Assembly (NCBI GenBank): GCA_038321615.1
Contig: JBBQFC010000003.1
Location: forward strand, 1-64,000
Length of the DNA stretch: 64,000 nt
Direction of reading: 5' to 3'
Origin: JBBQFC01 sp038321615
Lineage (GTDB): Bacteria > Bacteroidota > Bacteroidia > Flavobacteriales_D > Cryomorphaceae
Part shown: positions 50,839-60,340 of the stretch, piece after piece
How positions within the stretch are numbered: the stretch's first letter is position 1
Layout of the letters: the number at the start of each line of letters is the position of its first letter
Position numbers and translations under genes: made by a program
The notes under the pieces: model-generated
Database searches by the model: none
What the model saw: the letters and a program-made list of their open reading frames with translations, nothing else
What the model was told of the DNA's origin: nothing

Positions 50839-50846
50839 CAAATATA
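50839..50846 (-). promoter_or_regulatory. -7 promoter element for the DUF6089 gene
   Basis: Reads TATATTTG on the minus strand (full match to TAnnTTTG), 5 nt before the ATG. It predicts a leaderless or near-leaderless transcript. Confidence 0.6.
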
Positions 50847-50969
50847 GTATTTATGGCTGATTCTGTCGGAGTCCATAAGATCTTCCTTTCTGGTGAGTAC
50901 GAAAGAGCTCGACGTGGCTGTGAAGCCTTTGGATTTTGTTTCTTCGCAGTCCCAAATATTCCTTTTTGT

Positions 50970-51923
50970 ATGCCCAATAGAATCACCGAGCTCTTACAAA
51001 TACGTTACCCTATCATTCAAGCCGGTATGGTATGGTGCAGTGGGTGGCGCTTGGCCTCGGCTTGCTCCAATAATGGTATTCTTGGCGTATTGGGTGCCGG
51101 CTCGATGTACCCAAATGTATTGCGCGAGCACATTGAAAAAATGCATGCTGCTACCGATCGACCTTTCGCTGTAAATGTCCCGCTGCTCTATCCTGAGATG
51201 GATGAATTGATCGAAATAATTCTAGCAGGTAAAGTCCCCGTTGTTATTACCTCGGCTGGAAATCCAGCAAAATATGCCGGAGTATTCAAGTCGGCAGGAT
51301 GCACGCTGCTCCATGTGGTGAGCTCGGCAAAATTTGCCGAAAAGGCCGCCAATGCTGGCGTAGATGCCATAATCTGCGAAGGATTTGAAGCTGGCGGGCA
51401 TAACGGCAGGGAAGAGACTACCACCCTATGCTTGGTGCCGCAAGTGCGAAAAGCCGTAGATTTGCCCCTGGTGGCGGCTGGAGGCATTGCCACGGGCCAA
51501 GCCATGTACGCTGCCATGGCGCTTGGAGCTGATGGAGTTCAAATTGGGAGCCGCTTTGCCGTAGCTTCTGAAAGCTCTGCGCACGAAGCTTATAAGCAAA
51601 GGGTGGTCGATGCAGTAGAAGGAGATACAGTCTTAACCTTGAAGGAATTAGCTCCGGTGCGCTTGATTAAAAATGCCTTTTACGAGCAGGTACAAGCGGC
51701 ATATTTGCGCGGAGCTTCGGCGGCAGAACTAGCCGCAATACTTGGACGCGCTCGCGCGAAACGCGGTATTTTTGAAGGCGACCTGGCAGAAGGCGAACTC
51801 GAAATAGGTCAAGTTTCGGCTTTAATCGACCATATCGAGCCCGTCAAAGCCATCGTTGCCGAAATAGTTGAAGATTTTGAAAAAACCAAGGCTGTAATGG
51901 CTGAAATAGCTTTTGAACAATGA
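50970..51923 (+). CDS. Nitronate monooxygenase/FabK-like flavoprotein
   Basis: A 317-residue FMN-dependent TIM-barrel enzyme of the nitropropane dioxygenase family. Features: PIIQAGMVWCSGWRLASACSNNG, PFAVNVPL, EGFEAGGHNGREE (with the His used by nitronate monooxygenases) and VAAGGIATGQAMYAAMALGADGVQIGSRF. It could detoxify alkyl nitronates, but many Bacteroidota members are of unproven substrate, and FabK-type enoyl reduction cannot be excluded. The frame is open back to 50787, but homologues begin at RITELLQIRYPIIQ, so the ATG at 50970 was used. The M16 peptidase gene starts 4 nt before its stop (ATGA). Confidence 0.87.
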   Translation: MPNRITELLQIRYPIIQAGMVWCSGWRLASACSNNGILGVLGAGSMYPNVLREHIEKMHAATDRPFAVNVPLLYPEMDELIEIILAGKVPVVITSAGNPAKYAGVFKSAGCTLLHVVSSAKFAEKAANAGVDAIICEGFEAGGHNGREETTTLCLVPQVRKAVDLPLVAAGGIATGQAMYAAMALGADGVQIGSRFAVASESSAHEAYKQRVVDAVEGDTVLTLKELAPVRLIKNAFYEQVQAAYLRGASAAELAAILGRARAKRGIFEGDLAEGELEIGQVSALIDHIEPVKAIVAEIVEDFEKTKAVMAEIAFEQ

Positions 51924-53161
51924 TACATTTTCACAAGTACACCTTGCCGAATGGATTGCGCATCCTGGTGCATGTAGATGAGAGTACCCCCATCGTGGCC
52001 ATCAATACGCTATACGATGTAGGAGCGCGCGATGAAACGCCGGATAAAACAGGGTTTGCCCATTTATTCGAGCACTTAATGTTCGGGGGAAGCATCCATA
52101 TTCCTCAATTTGACACCCCTCTGCAAGAAGCTGGAGGAAATAACAATGCTTTTACGAGCAACGATATCACAAATTACTATGTAACGCTACCCGTCGAAAA
52201 CGTCGAAACCGCGCTGTGGTTGGAGTCGGATCGGATGCTCAATCTGGCTTTCAGCCCAGAGAGTTTGGAAGTGCAGCGTAAGGTGGTAATTGAAGAATTT
52301 AAACAGCGCTACCTCAATCAGCCTTACGGCGATGTGTGGCTCGAACTCCGGCCTATGGCGTACAAGACCCACCCTTACCGCTGGGCGACCATTGGCCAAA
52401 GCATCGCGCATATAGAAGACGCTACGCTCGAAGATGTAAAGGCATTTTTTGCTGCACATTACAATCCGGCGAACGCCATTTTGAGCATTGCAGGCAATGT
52501 CGATCCGGAGCGTATTTTCCAACAGGTGGAGCACTGGTACGCAGATATCCCGGCCAAAGTCAAACCGCGTAGAAACTTACCAGCGGAGCAGCCCAACAAG
52601 GGGTATGAACTTAAAACCCTGCTGCGCAACGTCCCGCAAAATGCCCTTTACATGGCTTGGTCGATGCCCGAGCGAATGCATCCAGATTACCCGGCATGCG
52701 ATCTGCTGAGCGATTTACTCGGTCAGGGAAAAGCGTCGAGACTCTATGAAGCATTGGTGAAAAACCAGGCCCTTTTTACCTCTATTTCCTGCTACGTTAC
52801 CGGCAGTATCGACCTGGGTTTACTTGTCATTTCGGGTATGCTCGACCCACAAACCGATTTTGAGACAGCCCGCGCGGCGGTGATGGAGATTCTCGCGAAT
52901 GTGCGACAAACTGCTGCATCTCCAAAAGAGTTACAAAAGGTTAAAAATCAATTCGAGTCCAATTATGTGTTTTCGCAACTCGGTGTGCTCAACAAGGCTA
53001 TGAACGCTGCGTTCTTTGAGCTTCTGGGTGATGCTGAATTGGCAAATACCCTCACCGCCCATTATGCTGCCGTGGAAGCCGAAGACATTCATCGGTTGGC
53101 CGGGCAGATATTCCAAGACGAAAATTTAAGCGAACTCCGCATCCAATCTACCCACGTGTAA
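51920..53161 (+). CDS. M16 family zinc metallopeptidase, catalytic subunit
   Basis: A 413-residue M16 peptidase. The inverted zinc motif is His48-x-x-Glu51-His52 in HLFEHLMFGGS, and a distal Glu about 75 residues later (VVIEEF) is the third ligand. QEAGGNNNAFTSNDITNYY and the ALWLESDRM helix are typical of the short (M16B/C-like) bacterial enzymes. No signal peptide, so cytoplasmic. It probably acts as a heterodimer with the next gene's product, which lacks the zinc site, and degrades peptides or processes a presequence-like substrate. One nucleotide separates the two genes. Confidence 0.92.
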   Translation: MIHFHKYTLPNGLRILVHVDESTPIVAINTLYDVGARDETPDKTGFAHLFEHLMFGGSIHIPQFDTPLQEAGGNNNAFTSNDITNYYVTLPVENVETALWLESDRMLNLAFSPESLEVQRKVVIEEFKQRYLNQPYGDVWLELRPMAYKTHPYRWATIGQSIAHIEDATLEDVKAFFAAHYNPANAILSIAGNVDPERIFQQVEHWYADIPAKVKPRRNLPAEQPNKGYELKTLLRNVPQNALYMAWSMPERMHPDYPACDLLSDLLGQGKASRLYEALVKNQALFTSISCYVTGSIDLGLLVISGMLDPQTDFETARAAVMEILANVRQTAASPKELQKVKNQFESNYVFSQLGVLNKAMNAAFFELLGDAELANTLTAHYAAVEAEDIHRLAGQIFQDENLSELRIQSTHV

Positions 53162-53162
53162 C

Positions 53163-54440
53163 ATGCCAAACCGAACCATTGCCCCCTTGTTGGCCTTCCC
53201 AAAGGCCATACCCGAATTACCGATATTGCCCGAAACCATTCTCGAAAATCTATCCTGCTACACCCTGGAAGGTGGGAGCGAAGATGTACTCAAAATTGAT
53301 GTTGTTTTTAAGGCCGGTACCCTATATGATTCCTATCCGCTGCTGGCGAATACCACACTTGGCAACATCAAAGAAGGGACGGCTAATTTCACGGGCCGTG
53401 AGATTGCCGAAACGGTCGATTTCTTCGGTTCTCAGATTCAAACCGATATCTCGTACGATCGGGCAGAGATAACGCTGGTAACCCAAGGCAAACACCTGGT
53501 ATCACTCTTAGATGTATTTACCGATGTGTTGCTCTTGCCCGTCTTTCCCGAAAAGGAATTTGCGCAATACGTGAAGCGATCGAAAAGCCAACTTTCGGTA
53601 AATCTGGAGAAAGTCGAATTTAATTGCCGGCTCCTCCTGAGCGAATTGATGTTTTCCGGCCATCCTTACCGCGAGCAGGTTTCGGTTTCGGCCTATGACG
53701 CGCTCACCACCGATATGCTCCGGGCTTTCCATTCCAATCATTTTTCACTGAACGATGCCTATGTGCTAATTTCGGGTAGAGGCACCGCAACTGCTAAAGA
53801 TGCGCTTGCCGCGGCACTCTCGGCTAAATGGAAAGCGCAGGCATCGTCACTGCGCGATACCTCAGCTGCAAATTGGCAGTATTCTCCTTCGGAGAAACGA
53901 TCGCGAAAAGCCGATGCACTCCAAAGTGCCATACGAATGGGCGCTCCGGCGCTTTCCAGAAACCATCCCGATTATCCGCTGCTTTATCTTGCTAATATGG
54001 CCTTGGGTGGGTATTTCGGTTCGCGGCTTATGCAAAATATTCGCGAAGACAAAGGCTATACTTACGGAATAGGCTCATCGATAAACGTACTCGAAGATGC
54101 CGCCTATTTGCTCATTTCCACCCAAGTGGGAGCAGAAGTTACCGAGGCAACGCTCCACGAGATCCGATTTGAACTCCAACGAATGCAGACCGCCGCGATC
54201 GATGCTGCCGAGCTGCAGCGAATCAAACGGTATATTTTGGGCAACCTGGTAGAAAGTTTCGATGGCCCCTTCGCTACCGCCGATCGCTTAAAACTTATGA
54301 TCAATCACAGATTAGATGGCGGTTATTTTTCGCGATTTGCCCAGCGTATTCCACACATCACAGCAGAAGAAATCACAGCAGTGTCGGCCGAATTTTTTAA
54401 CGAAAAGCGGTTCAGCCTGGCTGTAGTGGGCGAGTGGTAG
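53163..54440 (+). CDS. M16 family peptidase homologue, non-catalytic subunit
   Basis: A 425-residue M16-fold protein. At the zinc-motif position it reads NTTLGNIKEGT, with none of the HxxEH residues, so it cannot bind zinc. The substrate-positioning Arg/Tyr pair typical of non-catalytic subunits is intact in MQNIREDKGYTYGIG. With its catalytic neighbour it forms an alpha/beta pair like the mitochondrial processing peptidase subunits or the SPH2681/SPH2682 bacterial heterodimer. Start ATG is 1 nt after the previous stop. Confidence 0.9.
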   Translation: MPNRTIAPLLAFPKAIPELPILPETILENLSCYTLEGGSEDVLKIDVVFKAGTLYDSYPLLANTTLGNIKEGTANFTGREIAETVDFFGSQIQTDISYDRAEITLVTQGKHLVSLLDVFTDVLLLPVFPEKEFAQYVKRSKSQLSVNLEKVEFNCRLLLSELMFSGHPYREQVSVSAYDALTTDMLRAFHSNHFSLNDAYVLISGRGTATAKDALAAALSAKWKAQASSLRDTSAANWQYSPSEKRSRKADALQSAIRMGAPALSRNHPDYPLLYLANMALGGYFGSRLMQNIREDKGYTYGIGSSINVLEDAAYLLISTQVGAEVTEATLHEIRFELQRMQTAAIDAAELQRIKRYILGNLVESFDGPFATADRLKLMINHRLDGGYFSRFAQRIPHITAEEITAVSAEFFNEKRFSLAVVGEW

Positions 54441-54738
54441 CAGCAATGCCTGCGATAGGTGATACCAAATATGAATAACGGGGGTAAATCGTGCTGAGTT
54501 TATATTTAGTTTGGCATAGGCATTGCCGCTCATGCTAAAAATTGCCGATGGACTTATCTACCCTTTGAAAACTGTGTATCATTTTCGTTCATTTGCTTTG
54601 GCAAAGAATCGTACAAAATCGTTTTGTTGGGCATCGGTGAGTCGCAGCGGTAGGCTGAAAAACGCATTGCACAACATTTCGCACTTTTGTACGTCTTTAA
54701 GCCAGGTAAGTCTCGGAACCTGCGCTTGCCCACAGGCT
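54441..54738. other. Intergenic region upstream of the type B T9SS cargo gene
   Basis: 298 nt with no convincing gene. It contains the possible -7 element at 54682 and an open but non-coding-looking extension of the following frame (from 54523). Confidence 0.5.
54682..54689 (+). promoter_or_regulatory. Possible -7 element for the FN3-repeat T9SS cargo gene
   Basis: CACTTTTG, one mismatch from TAnnTTTG, 49 nt before the ATG, embedded in a 15-base stretch nearly identical to 41330-41344. Confidence 0.35.
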
Positions 54739-56796
54739 ATGAATTCAAATGCGCTCAGGTACATATTGATTGGTTTTACTTTGTTCTTGGCGCTTAGCGC
54801 TAAAGCTCAGTATGCCCCGCCTGCGCTGCACTGTGCGAGTGTAAATCCCGATGGCACTGTACAACTTACTTGGACCCCCGTAGCGGGTGTAAACCCTGCC
54901 ACCACTTACCGCGTGTACAGAGATACCGGCGCAGGTTTTCAATTTGTCAATGTGGTTGGTCCTTCAAATTCCACAGGATACTTCGACGGCCTGGTCAATG
55001 CCAATTTGGGAGCGGTGACCTATTACGTTACAACCGACTTCGACAACGAGTCGCTGCCGAGCAACGCAGTTTCGACACTCTTTGTGCAGGTTACGCCTTT
55101 AAATCTCAGTTCCATAGCCTTGGTAAATTGGAATGCCGCCTCATCTATACCCTTCGTTGGCTTGTATCAGATAGAGCGCAGAATAGCTATGGGTGCCTGG
55201 GAAACCATTGGCTCCCAGCCACAATCGGTTACTTCCTATTCCGATACTCTACACGGGCTCTGCGTAGCTCCCAATGAAGACCCTATTCAAGTAGATTATC
55301 GCGTGCGAGCCGAATTGGCTGAGTGCACTTCCATATCGACAATTGCAGGCGGAGAATTTCAGGATCTTTTGGGGCCAGCGCCACCCCAAGTCGAAACGGT
55401 GCTTATAAATCCTACCACTGGCGATGCTGAAATTTACTGGTATCCCAGCCAAGCCCCCGATCTCGAAAAATACATTGTTCAGTCTATTATTCAGGAGCCC
55501 GGTGGCCAAGTGTCCTTAAATATTGGGAGCGTACAAGCGGGTTTGTCCACTACGTATATTTATCAGGAAGCATCTTTATTGAATAGCAGCAACCTGGTGG
55601 TGATCGCATTCGACTCCTGTGGTAATGACAACAGTTATCTGGGCATTTTCACGACCATGTTCTTGAAAGCAAATTACACCAGTTGTGGGCAAATCGCCGA
55701 TATCACCTGGAATGCCTACCAAGGCTGGACCGAAGGAATAGACCGCTACAATCTTTACGCCCAAATAGATGGGGCCCCCTATGAAATTGTAGCCCAAATA
55801 CCGGCGACTACCAATAGCTTTTCTTTCGATGTTATGCCCAATTCCGAGTATTGCTTCTATATCGAGGCCCTTTCACTCGGCACACAGCGACCTTCCACTT
55901 CCAATGCCGCCTGTATAGCTACTGCCTACCCCAACGTGGTCGATTTTGCCTACCTCAGCAGCGTAAGTACCCTCGACAACGGCTCGATTGAAATACGTAT
56001 GCATCAGGATATTGAAGGTGTAGGAACGCGTTACGAACTCTTCCGATCGCGGGAGGGTGCCGATTTTCAGAAGACTGCCACCTTGGAGCAAAGTACCGAA
56101 CCATTTATTTCCTTTATCGATACCGATGTGGCGAGTTCGGATGAGCAGTACACTTACAAGTGGCGGGTGTTCGATGGATGTGGCCAAGAAATATTTGAGT
56201 CGAACTCCGGACGCAATATCCTGCTCAGCGCGGCCGGCGGAAGCGAAGCCGCGGTGAATGTATTGGAGTGGGGAAGCTACCTGACTTGGGAAAATGGTGT
56301 GACGGAATATGAAGTGCAGCGCAGGTTGGGTCTTGATGGCGATTTTGAACTCTTCGCAGTGCTTGGCCCACAATCCTTTACGTTTGTTGATGATGTAGAG
56401 TCATTTATTGAAGACGAAGGCTATTTCTGCTATAAAATCGTGGCCAGCGAAGTGGAAAATAGTTTTGGTTTCAGTTCCACCGCTCAATCTAACCCGGAAT
56501 GTGTGAGTCTGCCACCTTTAATGTGGATACCGAATGCCATAGTCATCAACGGCTTCAATACAATCTTCAAGCCTGTAGCTGGTTTTATCGATTTCGAATC
56601 GTACGATATGGAAGTGCGCAGCAGGTGGGGTCAAATCTTGTTTCAGAGCAATTCGATCGACGATGGCTGGAACGGAACCTTCGATGGCAAACGGGTTCGC
56701 GAGGATCAATATCAATACATTATTCGCTACCGCGATGGAGCCGGCCAACTCTACATTCGGCAAGGTGCGGTGGTGGTGCTTCACGATCGAGAATGA
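54739..56796 (+). CDS. FN3-repeat surface protein with gliding-type (T9SS type B) C-terminal domain
   Basis: A 685-residue exported protein. Signal peptide 1-24 (LALSAKAQ), then five or six fibronectin type III-like domains of about 95 residues (each with a TxVxWxP-type strand and a Y-x-V/I-Y/E-R pattern). The C-terminal 90 residues are the CHU_C/gliding motility-associated sorting domain: WIPNAIVINGFNTIFKP, MEVRSRWGQILFQS, and DGWNGTFDGK..REDQYQYIIRYRD. Such type B domains direct export by T9SS and, in several cases, attachment to SprB-like adhesion systems. No enzyme domain is visible, so it is probably an adhesin or structural protein. The ATG at 54739 directly begins the signal peptide. 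Confidence 0.88.
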   Translation: MNSNALRYILIGFTLFLALSAKAQYAPPALHCASVNPDGTVQLTWTPVAGVNPATTYRVYRDTGAGFQFVNVVGPSNSTGYFDGLVNANLGAVTYYVTTDFDNESLPSNAVSTLFVQVTPLNLSSIALVNWNAASSIPFVGLYQIERRIAMGAWETIGSQPQSVTSYSDTLHGLCVAPNEDPIQVDYRVRAELAECTSISTIAGGEFQDLLGPAPPQVETVLINPTTGDAEIYWYPSQAPDLEKYIVQSIIQEPGGQVSLNIGSVQAGLSTTYIYQEASLLNSSNLVVIAFDSCGNDNSYLGIFTTMFLKANYTSCGQIADITWNAYQGWTEGIDRYNLYAQIDGAPYEIVAQIPATTNSFSFDVMPNSEYCFYIEALSLGTQRPSTSNAACIATAYPNVVDFAYLSSVSTLDNGSIEIRMHQDIEGVGTRYELFRSREGADFQKTATLEQSTEPFISFIDTDVASSDEQYTYKWRVFDGCGQEIFESNSGRNILLSAAGGSEAAVNVLEWGSYLTWENGVTEYEVQRRLGLDGDFELFAVLGPQSFTFVDDVESFIEDEGYFCYKIVASEVENSFGFSSTAQSNPECVSLPPLMWIPNAIVINGFNTIFKPVAGFIDFESYDMEVRSRWGQILFQSNSIDDGWNGTFDGKRVREDQYQYIIRYRDGAGQLYIRQGAVVVLHDRE

Positions 56797-56854
56797 TCGA
56801 ATTTAGGCCGCCCGATTTGCTTAATTTAACGGCTCAACCCACTTAAATAATTCA

Positions 56855-56862
56855 TACTTTTG
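56855..56862 (+). promoter_or_regulatory. -7 promoter element for guaB
   Basis: TACTTTTG (full match to TAnnTTTG), 36 nt before the ATG. Confidence 0.6.
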
Positions 56863-56898
56863 CCGGAATTTATTGATACCCTTCAAACGATATCGCGT

Positions 56899-58371
56899 AT
56901 GTCTTTAAATGCTATGAAAATTCTTGGTGAAGGTCTAACGTATGACGATATCTTACTGGTACCTGGCTACTCCGAAGTGCTTCCAAAGGAAGTAGATATC
57001 CGCACGCAGTTCAGCCGCAATATTACCCTTAACGCGCCAATCGTTTCCGCCGCCATGGATACTGTAACAGGCAGCGAACTGGCTATTGCAATCGCGCAGC
57101 AAGGGGGCATCGGGGTGATTCACAAGAATATGTCGATCGACGCTCAAGCTAGAGCGGTTCGAAAGGTGAAGCGATCGGAGAGCGGGATGATCCAAGACCC
57201 CATCACCATGATGGCGGGAGCCACCGTAGGCGATGCGCTTCATATTATGTTGGAGCACAGCATCGGCGGGATTCCCGTGATCGATACAAATCGCAAGTTG
57301 GTGGGAATCGTTACAAATCGTGACCTGCGTTTCCAAAAGGAAATGAGCAAGCCCGTGAGCGAAGTGATGACACGCTCCAACCTCATTACGGCTCATGAAG
57401 GCACCACGCTGCAACAAGCAGAGATTATCCTTCAGGAATTTAAAATCGAAAAACTTCCGGTAATCGATAAGGAGAATCGTTTGATTGGTCTCATCACTTA
57501 CCGCGATATAATTAATCTTAAAAAGCACCCAAATAGCTGCAAAGATCAATTTGGAAGGCTCCGCGTGGCTGCGGCTATCGGCGTTACCGGCGATGCGCTC
57601 GAACGCGCTACAGCTCTGGTGCAAGCTGGTGTCGATGCCATTGTAATAGATACGGCTCACGGACATACCCGTGGCGTGGTGCGCACCCTGGAGCTGGTAA
57701 AATCGAACCACCCACAAATCGATGTTGTGGTGGGCAATATCGCTACAGGCGATGCAGCTATTTATCTTGCCGATGCCGGTGCCGACGCTATTAAAGTAGG
57801 TATCGGTCCCGGGTCTATCTGCACCACCCGCGTAGTAGCGGGAGTGGGTATGCCGCAATTTACCGCAGTGGTAGAATCGGCGGCGGCTATAGCCGGACGA
57901 AAAATTCCAATCATTGCCGATGGAGGCGTGCGCTATTCCGGCGATTTGGTAAAAGCACTGGCCGGCGGAGCGAGCTCTATCATGATCGGTTCGCTTTTCG
58001 CAGGCGTTGAAGAATCGCCCGGAGAAATGATTATTTACGAAGGCCGGAAGTTTAAATCTTACCGCGGCATGGGTTCTATAGAAGCTATGCAGAAAGGGAG
58101 CAGCGATCGCTATTTTCAAGACTCCCAGGAAGAATTGAATAAACTCGTTCCCGAAGGTATTTCGGGCAGAGTGCCATTTAAAGGCTCCTTGGCCGAAGTA
58201 ATGTACCAACTCATCGGCGGACTTCGCGCCGGAATGGGTTATTGCGGTGCATCCCATATTGAAGCCCTCGCCGATGCCCGCTTTATACGCATTACAAGCT
58301 CCGGCATTCGCGAAAGCCACCCACACGATGTTCAAATAACCCGCGAAGCACCAAATTACAGCATTAAGTAA
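56899..58371 (+). CDS. guaB: Inosine-5'-monophosphate dehydrogenase
   Basis: A 490-residue enzyme catalysing NAD-dependent oxidation of IMP to XMP, the committed step of GMP synthesis. TIM-barrel start GLTYDDILLVPGYSEVLP, a CBS-domain pair at about 95-215, the catalytic Cys loop GPGSICTTRVVAG, the IMP-phosphate sites IADGGVRYSGD and IGSLFAGVEESPGE, the flap MGSIEAM and the Arg-Tyr dyad in SDRYFQ. The frame is open 13 codons further upstream, but that stretch begins inside the -7 box; family starts match MSLNAMKIL or the Met five codons later. Confidence 0.96.
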   Translation: MSLNAMKILGEGLTYDDILLVPGYSEVLPKEVDIRTQFSRNITLNAPIVSAAMDTVTGSELAIAIAQQGGIGVIHKNMSIDAQARAVRKVKRSESGMIQDPITMMAGATVGDALHIMLEHSIGGIPVIDTNRKLVGIVTNRDLRFQKEMSKPVSEVMTRSNLITAHEGTTLQQAEIILQEFKIEKLPVIDKENRLIGLITYRDIINLKKHPNSCKDQFGRLRVAAAIGVTGDALERATALVQAGVDAIVIDTAHGHTRGVVRTLELVKSNHPQIDVVVGNIATGDAAIYLADAGADAIKVGIGPGSICTTRVVAGVGMPQFTAVVESAAAIAGRKIPIIADGGVRYSGDLVKALAGGASSIMIGSLFAGVEESPGEMIIYEGRKFKSYRGMGSIEAMQKGSSDRYFQDSQEELNKLVPEGISGRVPFKGSLAEVMYQLIGGLRAGMGYCGASHIEALADARFIRITSSGIRESHPHDVQITREAPNYSIK

Positions 58372-58389
58372 GTTTAATCAATCACCTTT

Positions 58390-60339
58390 ATGAAAACACC
58401 ACATCACCTTATTTCACTCTTCGTTGTGCTATTGGCCGCAGCCAATCTGCACGCGCAAGACCCGGTATTGCTCGAAATCGATAAGAAGACAATCAGCAAA
58501 TCGGAGTTTGAGAATATTTTCAAGAAGAACAACCGCGACAGTGCTATTACCAAGGCTGATCTCGACGAGTACGCCGAGTTGTTTATCAATTTTAAACTGA
58601 AAGTAGCAGCAGCTGAAGAAATGGGTATGGATACTATGCCCGATTTTCAGCGCGAACTTAAGGGCTACCGCGATCAGTTGGCAGCACCCTATTTGGTAGA
58701 TCGATCTACCACCGAGCGACTCGTGGAAGAAGCGTATGAGCGCATGAAAATGGAAGTGCGAGCAGCACACATTCTAATCCGAATCCCGCCCGATCCAAGC
58801 CCGGAAGACACCCTTAAGGCCTTTAAAAAGATTACAGGTCTGAAGAGTCAGTTGAAAACGAACCCCGACAAGTTTGGTGAACTGGCTCGTACGATGAGCG
58901 AAGACCCAAGCGCGAAGACCAACGAAGGAGATCTCGGTTATTTTACGGGTATGCAGATGGTTTACCCTTTCGAATCGGCGGTGTACAATGCTAAAAAAGG
59001 GGACATTGTAGGGCCTGTGCGCACACAGTTCGGATACCACCTGGTAAAGGTTGACGATCGCAGGCCAGCCCGCGGAGAAGTGCGCGTGGCACACATCATG
59101 ATCCGCGTGGAAGAGTCGGACTCTGCATCTATTCAAACCGCTATGAGAGCCCGAGCCGATGAAGTTTATCAGAAATTAAGCGCTGGCGAATCATTCGAAT
59201 CGCTGGCCAAGAAATATTCCGACGATCGCTCATCCGCCGCCAAGGGCGGTGAATTGCCTGCGTTCGGAAGCAATAAGATGGTAGCCGAATTTGAAAATGC
59301 AGCCTTTTCGATCGAAAACACAGGCGAAATTGCAGGCCCGATCAAATCGCCTTATGGCTGGCACATTATTAAGCTTATCGAACGCGTTCCCCTGCAGCCA
59401 TACGAGGCTGTGCAAAAGGAATTGCAGACCAAAATTTCAAAGGATTCGCGCAGTAATTTGAGTAAGGATTCCTTTATCCAAAAGCGCAAGGAAGAGTACG
59501 CTTACAAAGAAGATGTCAAGATGTTGAAGCCTTTTTACACGGCTATCGATACTACTTATTTTAAAGGCGCCTGGGAGCCAAACGAAAAGTTGACTAAGTT
59601 GAACGGCACCTTGTTCAACATTGCTGATACCAAGTACACCCAGCAAGACTTTCTCCGGTTTATGCAGAGCCGCATGCGCCCTACGCGCAAGATCATACCT
59701 ATTGCTTCCCTTGTTGATGAAAGCTACGCTGCCTATGTCGATCAGTCGATTATGGATTATGAAGATGCTCACTTAGAAGAGAAATATCCGGAATTCAAAG
59801 CCCTTATTGGGGAGTACCGCGATGGTATTTTGCTCTTTGATCTCACCGACCAAAAGGTGTGGTCGAAAGCCGTGAAAGACAGTGCCGGCCTTGCGGATTA
59901 TTACACAGCGCATCAAACCGACTTTATGTGGAAAGAACGCGCGCAGTACGATACGTATACCGTGCAAGATGAAGCCACTGCCACAGCTCTACTCAAATTC
60001 CTGAAAAAGGGGAAATCGCAAGACTATATCTTAGAAAAGCTCAATGCAAAATCGGCATTGGCGGTAAAAGCGGAGAGCGGAATCAATGAGAAAGAGTTTT
60101 TCCCTTATGCCGGGCAGGTAGCTTGGGCGGCGGGAACTTATGGACCTATAGATATGGATGGCCAACTACAGGTGATAAAAATTAAAGAGATCAAAGCACC
60201 GCAGCCCAAAGATTTTAATGAAGCGCGAGGCATTATCACCGCCGCATATCAAAATTACCTCGAGCAAGAATGGATTTCGTTCCTTCGTTCGTCTCATGAA
60301 GTAAAGCTGTATAAAGAAGTGCTTTACGATATTCAATAG
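58390..60339 (+). CDS. Periplasmic peptidyl-prolyl isomerase with two parvulin domains (SurA/PrsA-like)
   Basis: A 649-residue exported chaperone. Signal peptide about 1-22 (NLHAQ); a SurA_N-like helical domain (about 25-115); two rotamase domains at about 120-225 and 228-335 (VRAAHILIRI ... GDLGYFTG ... QFGYHLVKV, then VRVAHIMIRV ... GGELPAFG ... PYGWHIIKL); and a 300-residue C-terminal helical region. The first domain's GPVRTQFGYHLV and the second's GPIKSPYGWHII mark complete parvulin folds. It probably assists folding of outer-membrane and T9SS proteins. It is first of three consecutive SurA-like genes; the next starts 1 nt after its stop. Confidence 0.9.
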   Translation: MKTPHHLISLFVVLLAAANLHAQDPVLLEIDKKTISKSEFENIFKKNNRDSAITKADLDEYAELFINFKLKVAAAEEMGMDTMPDFQRELKGYRDQLAAPYLVDRSTTERLVEEAYERMKMEVRAAHILIRIPPDPSPEDTLKAFKKITGLKSQLKTNPDKFGELARTMSEDPSAKTNEGDLGYFTGMQMVYPFESAVYNAKKGDIVGPVRTQFGYHLVKVDDRRPARGEVRVAHIMIRVEESDSASIQTAMRARADEVYQKLSAGESFESLAKKYSDDRSSAAKGGELPAFGSNKMVAEFENAAFSIENTGEIAGPIKSPYGWHIIKLIERVPLQPYEAVQKELQTKISKDSRSNLSKDSFIQKRKEEYAYKEDVKMLKPFYTAIDTTYFKGAWEPNEKLTKLNGTLFNIADTKYTQQDFLRFMQSRMRPTRKIIPIASLVDESYAAYVDQSIMDYEDAHLEEKYPEFKALIGEYRDGILLFDLTDQKVWSKAVKDSAGLADYYTAHQTDFMWKERAQYDTYTVQDEATATALLKFLKKGKSQDYILEKLNAKSALAVKAESGINEKEFFPYAGQVAWAAGTYGPIDMDGQLQVIKIKEIKAPQPKDFNEARGIITAAYQNYLEQEWISFLRSSHEVKLYKEVLYDIQ

Positions 60340-60340
60340 T

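Noticed and set aside
56953..58335. 460-codon open frame on the minus strand opposite guaB
   Set aside because: It lies fully inside guaB, whose product is unmistakable, and its predicted residues have no domain pattern; the openness follows from guaB codon usage.
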